Origin: Pseudogracilibacillus sp.
GTDB taxonomy: Bacteria > Bacillota > Bacilli > Bacillales > Amphibacillaceae
NCBI GenBank assembly: GCA_026169505.1
Contig: JAPFCO010000052.1
Location: 1-39,486 of the forward strand
Reading direction: 5' to 3'
DNA: 39,486 nucleotides
The position numbers and the translations under genes were made by a program. The notes below the pieces were generated by a model. It was not told the origin of the DNA. It saw only the letters and a program-made list of their open reading frames with translations, and did no database searches. Shown here in pieces: positions 34,819-39,486 of this stretch. Numbering within the stretch: the first letter of the stretch is position 1; every line of letters begins with the position of its first letter.

Positions 34819-36615
34819 TTGGAACATATCAATACAAAAGAACCATGGATAAAATCCATTATTCAATTTGCACATAATTCCAAAATACCTCTAATTTTAT
34901 CCGTAGTATTAGCAGTAATTAGTGTACTCGGAGGATTAATACCATATGTAGCTGTTTATCAAATACTCGTATATTTAATTGATGACGTACCAACAATGCA
35001 AACCATCATCTTTTGGGTGTTGATTGCAGCACTTGGTTATTTTATTCAAACATTGTTTCATGCAATTTCAAGTTACTTTTCTCATCTAGCCGCCTATCAT
35101 ATTCTGGAAGAGATTCGTTTACAATTAGCTGAAAGATTATTACGTGCACCACTTGGCCATATTCTAAACCAGTCAGTTGGGAAGATCAAAAACACCATCA
35201 TTGACCGAGTCGAAACGTTAGAATTACCTCTTGCCCATATTATCCCAGAAGGCATTTCAAATTTATTCTTACCCATCGGTATCTTTATCTATATGTTAAC
35301 GATTGACTATCGACTGGCCCTGGCCTCATTAGTGACAGTTCCAATTGCTTTCATTTTTTATGCCATTATGATGAAGAACTTTAATACACAATATCAACAT
35401 TATATGGATGCGAGTAATCAAGTGAATAGCGTCATTGTAGAATACATTGAAGGAATCGAAGTGATTAAAACATTTAATCAAACAAATGACTCCTATGAGA
35501 AGTATTCAAATGCAATCATTGACTTTAAAAATTATACATTGAAATGGTTCCGCAGCACTTGGCCATGGATGACTTTGGGTAATGCTATTTTACCTTCTAC
35601 CCTTATCGGTACATTGCCTGTTGGTTTATTGTTGTATCATAACCATACGATTGAGCCAGCACAATTAATCATTTCCCTTATCTTATCAATGGGACTTATT
35701 TATCCATTGATGAAGTTTACTGTTTTTGTCAACGACTTTAAAGCAATTGAATATGCGGTGAATGATACAAAAGCATATTTAAACCTTGAAGCACTTCCAG
35801 TCGTAGATAAAGAGACCGGGACTCTACCAAATTATAATATTGCAATGAATCATATTTCATTCAGTTATAATGATGAGCGAGAAGTTATTCAAAACCTTTC
35901 ATTAACGATACCAGAGAAAAGTTACACAGCACTTGTCGGCCCCTCTGGAAGCGGAAAATCTACCATTGTCAAATTACTTGCCCGTTTCTGGGATGTGACT
36001 AATGGAAGTATTACCATTGGAAGTGTGAATATTAAAAATATCCATCCAAATGACCTATCTAAACAAATCAGTTATGTTTCCCAAGATAACTTTTTGTTTA
36101 AAATGAGCCTTTTAGAAAATATCCGAATGGGGAATCCACAAGCTAGTAATGAAGAAGTATATATAGCAGGAAATCTAGCAAGATGTGATACGTTTATTTC
36201 CCAATTAAAAGATGGATACCATACAGATTCTGGTGAAGCCGGTAATAAATTGTCAGGTGGGGAAAAACAACGTATTGCGATTGCACGAGCTATTTTAAAA
36301 GACGCACCAATTATCATTCTTGATGAGGCTACAGCCTTTACAGATCCTGAGAACGAAGCAGAAATCCAAAAGTCCTTTAATGAACTTGCCAAAGATAAAA
36401 CGCTTATTATTATCGCCCATAGACTATCAACGATTAGGCATGCAGATCAAATTGTCGTTCTACAAAAGGGCAGTATCCATGGTATTGGTTCGCATGATGA
36501 ACTGCTTTCCAATAACCAACTTTATCGAAATTTATGGAAGGCACATATTGGTTCAAAGGAAAACATCTCCATACCTAGTTCGAACCAATCCCAGGAGGTC
36601 TCACCAAATGTTTAA
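34819..36615 (+). CDS. ABC half-transporter, YbtP/IrtA-like (type IV fold), subunit 1
   Basis: 598 residues; start TTG at 34819 after AAAGGAAGTG, four bases past the ATPase stop. Residues ~20-310 form the six-helix ABC membrane domain and ~340-580 the ATPase: GPSGSGKST (~374), LSGGEKQR (~479), IIILDEATAFTD. Exporter-type half-transporters of this kind act as siderophore importers in the YbtPQ and IrtAB systems, and a similar pair follows the ECF genes in the equibactin locus. Its 3' end overlaps the next gene by eight bases, so the two probably form a heterodimer. Whether this pair imports the metal-siderophore or exports the free siderophore is not settled by sequence. Confidence 0.87.
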   Translation: MEHINTKEPWIKSIIQFAHNSKIPLILSVVLAVISVLGGLIPYVAVYQILVYLIDDVPTMQTIIFWVLIAALGYFIQTLFHAISSYFSHLAAYHILEEIRLQLAERLLRAPLGHILNQSVGKIKNTIIDRVETLELPLAHIIPEGISNLFLPIGIFIYMLTIDYRLALASLVTVPIAFIFYAIMMKNFNTQYQHYMDASNQVNSVIVEYIEGIEVIKTFNQTNDSYEKYSNAIIDFKNYTLKWFRSTWPWMTLGNAILPSTLIGTLPVGLLLYHNHTIEPAQLIISLILSMGLIYPLMKFTVFVNDFKAIEYAVNDTKAYLNLEALPVVDKETGTLPNYNIAMNHISFSYNDEREVIQNLSLTIPEKSYTALVGPSGSGKSTIVKLLARFWDVTNGSITIGSVNIKNIHPNDLSKQISYVSQDNFLFKMSLLENIRMGNPQASNEEVYIAGNLARCDTFISQLKDGYHTDSGEAGNKLSGGEKQRIAIARAILKDAPIIILDEATAFTDPENEAEIQKSFNELAKDKTLIIIAHRLSTIRHADQIVVLQKGSIHGIGSHDELLSNNQLYRNLWKAHIGSKENISIPSSNQSQEVSPNV

Positions 36616-38359
36616 TATAATAAAACAGATCATACAATGGCTTGGTCCATACAAAAAACGATTGTATGTAGGGTTTCTTTTTTCATTTCTTCAGTCCGTA
36701 TGTATTGCACTCCCTATTGTCATAGCTGTTAAAGGGTTGCAATTGATGCTTGATGACTACTACGGATTAAAAACCTTAGAGCTACAGACTATTTGGCTTC
36801 TATTGTTTTCGTTGATTCTAGCAGTTTTCGGTAGATTCATTTTTTCTTATTTAAAGGCTATGTATCAGGAAAGTATTGGATATGAAATCACAGCCGATCA
36901 TCGTATTAAAATGGGGCATACATTAAAAAGAGTTCCTCTAGGGTTCTTCCATAAACATCGAATTGGCGATATCAATAGTGCGGTCACAACAGATCTATCA
37001 TTTTTTGAAATGATGGGGATAAAAATGATTGATGTCGTTGTAAATGGTTATATGATGACATTTACAATCATTCTTTTCTTACTATTCTCTTATCCAAAGC
37101 TAGCAGCAATTCCTATGTTTGGTGTTGTAGGCTCTTACATTTTTTTAATATTATTGCAGAGGCAAAGCAGAAAGAATGCTAGTTCTCATCAACAAAGTCA
37201 GCACGAACTTGCCAGTGCTACTTTAGAATACTTACGGGGAATGGCGGTAATCAAGAACTTTAATCAGGAAGGAATTGCATCTCGTAATATCCAAGAAGCC
37301 TTTCGCAATAGTAAGCAAATCAATATGAACATCCAGAAAGGATTTGGTGCTTTCAATGTCGGACATCGAATAGTTTTAAAGCTTTCTTCCTTACTTCTTG
37401 TACTTGCAGCAGCTTATTTAGTGATGAATGGACAAATGGAGCTTGCTGATATGCTCTTAATTACACTATTTTCATTCGTTATTTTTGACAGTATTGAACC
37501 AATTAGTGATGCAGTACATGTCCTAGAGACAATAAGCCCTATCCTGCATAAACTTAATTCGATTGAAAACACACCATATATTGACGAAAAAGGAAAGGAT
37601 ATTCATCTTCAACAAACAAATATTCGATTTGACCATGTATTCTTTGCTTACGATAAAAGACCGATTATTCAAGATGTGTCTTTTACCGTCAAGGAGGGAA
37701 CAACAACTGCAATCGTAGGACCATCTGGTTCAGGTAAAACAACGCTTTGCAATTTGATTGCACGTTTTTATGATGTAAATAATGGTACTATATGTATAGA
37801 TGATATCAACATTAATAGCATGAAATTAAATAATTTATTATCATCCATTAGTATGGTATTCCAAAAGGTATATTTATTCAACGATACCATTTATAATAAT
37901 ATTCTTTTTGGAAATCCAAATGCCTCAAAAAATGAAGTGATGGAAGCAGCAAAAAAAGCACAATGCCACGAGTTTATTACGTCCTTAGAAAAAGGCTATG
38001 ATACTACCCTTAGTGACGGAGGTTCTTCACTATCAGGGGGTGAGAAGCAGCGTATTTCTATTGCGCGTGCTATGTTAAAAAATGCTCCCATCATCATATT
38101 AGATGAGGCTACAGCAAGTCTTGATCCTGAAAATGAAGCACTAATTCAAGCTGCGCTTGATAAATTAATTCAAGGAAAAACATCCATAATTATTGCTCAC
38201 CGTCTATTGACAGTACAAAACGCTGATCAAATTATTGTTTTGGATGATGGAAAAATCGTCCAAAACGGGACACATCAAACACTGATAAAAGAAAAGGGTG
38301 TTTATCGTAACTTTATCGATATTCGTCAAGCAGCTGAAAATTGGAAACTAACAACATAA
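36608..38359 (+). CDS. ABC half-transporter, YbtQ/IrtB-like (type IV fold), subunit 2
   Basis: 583 residues from the ATG at 36608, supported by AGGAGGT ending eight bases upstream; longer in-frame extension into the previous gene has no ribosome site and is rejected. It has the same design as subunit 1: six-helix membrane domain then ATPase with GPSGSGKTT (~371), LSGGEKQR (~475) and IIILDEATASLD. Both nucleotide sites of the predicted heterodimer keep the Walker B Glu, so neither looks degenerate. It is the last gene of the transport operon. No clear terminator follows within the first 100 bp; the nearest good one is at 38719-38755. Confidence 0.87.
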   Translation: MFNIIKQIIQWLGPYKKRLYVGFLFSFLQSVCIALPIVIAVKGLQLMLDDYYGLKTLELQTIWLLLFSLILAVFGRFIFSYLKAMYQESIGYEITADHRIKMGHTLKRVPLGFFHKHRIGDINSAVTTDLSFFEMMGIKMIDVVVNGYMMTFTIILFLLFSYPKLAAIPMFGVVGSYIFLILLQRQSRKNASSHQQSQHELASATLEYLRGMAVIKNFNQEGIASRNIQEAFRNSKQINMNIQKGFGAFNVGHRIVLKLSSLLLVLAAAYLVMNGQMELADMLLITLFSFVIFDSIEPISDAVHVLETISPILHKLNSIENTPYIDEKGKDIHLQQTNIRFDHVFFAYDKRPIIQDVSFTVKEGTTTAIVGPSGSGKTTLCNLIARFYDVNNGTICIDDININSMKLNNLLSSISMVFQKVYLFNDTIYNNILFGNPNASKNEVMEAAKKAQCHEFITSLEKGYDTTLSDGGSSLSGGEKQRISIARAMLKNAPIIILDEATASLDPENEALIQAALDKLIQGKTSIIIAHRLLTVQNADQIIVLDDGKIVQNGTHQTLIKEKGVYRNFIDIRQAAENWKLTT

Positions 38360-38718
38360 TGTAGTGATTTTTATCATTATACAATTCAGTCACATCCTAC
38401 AACATGCATTTTACCGGATTAAACACTAAAAATGAGGTTGTTCTCCCATAATTTTTTTACTCTGATAACAACGATAGGTGAAATGACCGATGATGTTGTC
38501 CTTTGGTCAAATGCTTTGAAATCAGTTAGACAAAGTGTATTAGCTTAATAATGGATAAAGTCTTCATGTATTGGGTTGGAATCTGCTAAACTAGCTACTA
38601 ATAGTAGCACTATAAGCAGTTCGAAGTAGAGCTTACAAAAGCAAAGACAGAAATTGATTCTATCGTTTTACAATAGAAGAAAAATGGCAAAATGTTTTTG
38701 CCAATCAAGATTAAAGAG
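38360..38718. other. Gene-free gap after the transport operon
   Basis: Only short, interrupted reading frames are seen (for example 17 codons starting MTDDVVLWSNALKSVRQ), which look like decayed coding DNA but which I cannot assign. An 8-bp hairpin TGGCAAAA/TTTTGCCA with a three-base loop is at 38685-38703, without a T-tract after it. Confidence 0.4.
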
Positions 38719-38755
38719 CCGAAATCCTAATAAACATAGGAATTTTGGTTTTTTT
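38719..38755 (+). terminator. Rho-independent terminator
   Basis: An imperfect stem CCGAAA-TCCTA/TAGGAATTTTGG is followed by a run of T's. It could end transcripts of the transport operon ~360 bp upstream. Confidence 0.65.
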
Positions 38756-38818
38756 ATTATTCACTTATCCAATATAGATTTCAATAAACACCCATTTTAA
38801 AATAACTTAAATTTCATC

Positions 38819-38868
38819 TTGACACTATTATTATTTTTAGTTAAACTGTAAAAAAACCGACCGTTCGG
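38819..38868 (+). promoter_or_regulatory. Promoter and operator-like palindrome of the terminal TetR gene
   Basis: TTGACA (38819-38824) and TAAACT (38842-38847) are spaced 17 bp. Ten bases on lies CCGACCGTTCGG (38857-38868), a near-perfect 12-bp palindrome with one mismatched pair, GC-rich in AT-rich surroundings. It is placed at the expected transcription start, so the TetR protein probably represses itself. Confidence 0.65.
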
Positions 38869-38896
38869 ACTTTTATATAAAGAAGGTGAATAAATA

Positions 38897-39486
38897 ATGA
38901 ATAAAAAATATAATTCAAAACAGACAAAGGAAAGGATTATTGCAACTGCAGTCCAGTTGTTTATGGAAAAAGGTTTCGAAAAAACAAGTATGCAAGATAT
39001 TGCTAACACACTTGGTATGTCTAAAGGCGGTATTTATCACCATTTTAAATCGAAAGAAGAAATCATTCATGTTGTCAGGGAAAATAAAGCAAATAATGTA
39101 GAGGAAAATTTAAATAAATGGCTGGACACTATCGATGCTCCATCTGCAAAAGAGAAATTAACCGCCATTTTAGAAAAAAATATAGCAGATGAGGAAGCAC
39201 ACTCTTTTGATGATGTATTCAGTTCACAAATAAAAAGTGCAGATTTTATCGTCTCCATTATGAAAAATTCCATTAATACTAGTGCTCCCGTTTTTGCAAA
39301 TATGATAAAGGAAGGATTAAAAGATGGATCCATTACTACAAATTATCCGGAAGAAAGTGCAGAGGTTTTCTTTTTATTAATGAATATCTGGTGCGATCCC
39401 GTCATTTTTGAAGCGAATGAAGAGAAATTATACAACCGATTAAAGTTCGTACAAGAAATGATGCGATTAATTGGTGCTGATATCGT
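38897..39486 (+). CDS. TetR/AcrR-family regulator, 3' end missing
   Basis: 196 codons lie in the window and the frame is still open at its end; the protein is probably nearly complete. The ATG has AAGGTG eight bases upstream. The DNA-binding domain is textbook: KERIIATAVQLFMEKGFEKT, then SMQDIANTLGMSKGGIYHHF and KSKEEI (residues ~10-55). The rest is a helical ligand domain. It lies after the siderophore transport operon on the same strand but behind a terminator and with its own promoter, so a role in the siderophore cluster is not indicated. Its targets probably follow beyond the window. Confidence 0.88.
   Translation, partial: MNKKYNSKQTKERIIATAVQLFMEKGFEKTSMQDIANTLGMSKGGIYHHFKSKEEIIHVVRENKANNVEENLNKWLDTIDAPSAKEKLTAILEKNIADEEAHSFDDVFSSQIKSADFIVSIMKNSINTSAPVFANMIKEGLKDGSITTNYPEESAEVFFLLMNIWCDPVIFEANEEKLYNRLKFVQEMMRLIGADI

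Noticed and set aside
36320-36607. 96-codon N-terminal extension of the second ABC half-transporter
   Set aside because: It lies inside the preceding ATPase domain in another frame. The ATG at 36608 has a perfect ribosome site and gives the normal family length.
38685-38703. Hairpin as terminator of the transport operon
   Set aside because: No T-tract follows; the hairpin at 38719-38755 is a better candidate.
1-39486. CRISPR array, tRNA or rRNA genes, insertion sequences, integrase or attachment sites
   Set aside because: No regularly spaced repeats, cloverleaf-like sequence, transposase or integrase domains, or terminal repeats were seen on reading both strands. Weak or very short elements could be missed by eye.

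Overview
The window is AT-rich, with strong GGAGG ribosome sites, frequent TTG/GTG starts and Bacillus-type Fur, Zur, MarR and TetR sites. This fits a low-GC Gram-positive of the Bacillaceae (Bacillus/Oceanobacillus/Virgibacillus-like). The genus cannot be fixed from sequence alone. No tRNA, rRNA, CRISPR array or intact insertion sequence was seen.

Region 1 (1-2790) is a zinc-homeostasis locus. A truncated zinc-binding lipoprotein gene (minus strand) diverges from a two-gene operon (YcgR-type permease and YcgQ-type partner with a His/Cys-rich loop). Three Zur-box-like palindromes lie between them. Region 2 (3298-8012) holds two DHA2-type MFS efflux pumps. Each has its own regulator: a divergent TetR for the first, and an upstream MarR with three related operator-like repeats for the second. 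Region 3 (8020-9350) is a decayed stretch with remnants of a molybdopterin oxidoreductase and of an unknown gene with an in-frame stop, plus a possible 26-residue peptide gene.

Region 4 (9356-38359) is the centre of the window: a thiazoline-type metallophore system. Ten minus-strand genes (31905 down to 9356), overlapping or separated by at most 105 bp, encode a VOC-fold protein, NRPS-2 (docking-Cy-A-PCP-TE), a saccharopine-dehydrogenase-like oxidoreductase, an O-methyltransferase, an aryl-acid AMP ligase, NRPS-1 (ArCP-Cy-A/MT-PCP-Cy-A/MT-PCP), a thiazolinyl imide reductase fused to a methyltransferase, a type II thioesterase, a phosphopantetheinyl transferase and an isochorismate synthase. 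Divergently, five plus-strand genes encode an ECF transporter (S, T and fused double ATPase) and a YbtP/YbtQ-like ABC pair. The two arms share one promoter region with a perfect 7-1-7 Fur box.

The inferred logic is that isochorismate is converted to an aryl acid, which is loaded on ArCP and extended by three cysteines, each cyclised. Rings are then reduced and methylated, and the product is released by a thioesterase whose nucleophile is Cys, not Ser. There is no PKS module, so the expected product is an aryl-tris(thiazoline/thiazolidine). This resembles the predicted equibactin and coelibactin scaffolds more than yersiniabactin. Odd points are the aryl-ligase pocket, the missing isochorismate lyase, the reductase-methyltransferase fusion, the degenerate in-cis methyltransferase domains and the lack of a siderophore-binding lipoprotein.

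Region 5 (38360-39486) is a gene-poor gap with a terminator, then a TetR regulator that runs off the window end, with its own promoter and operator-like palindrome.
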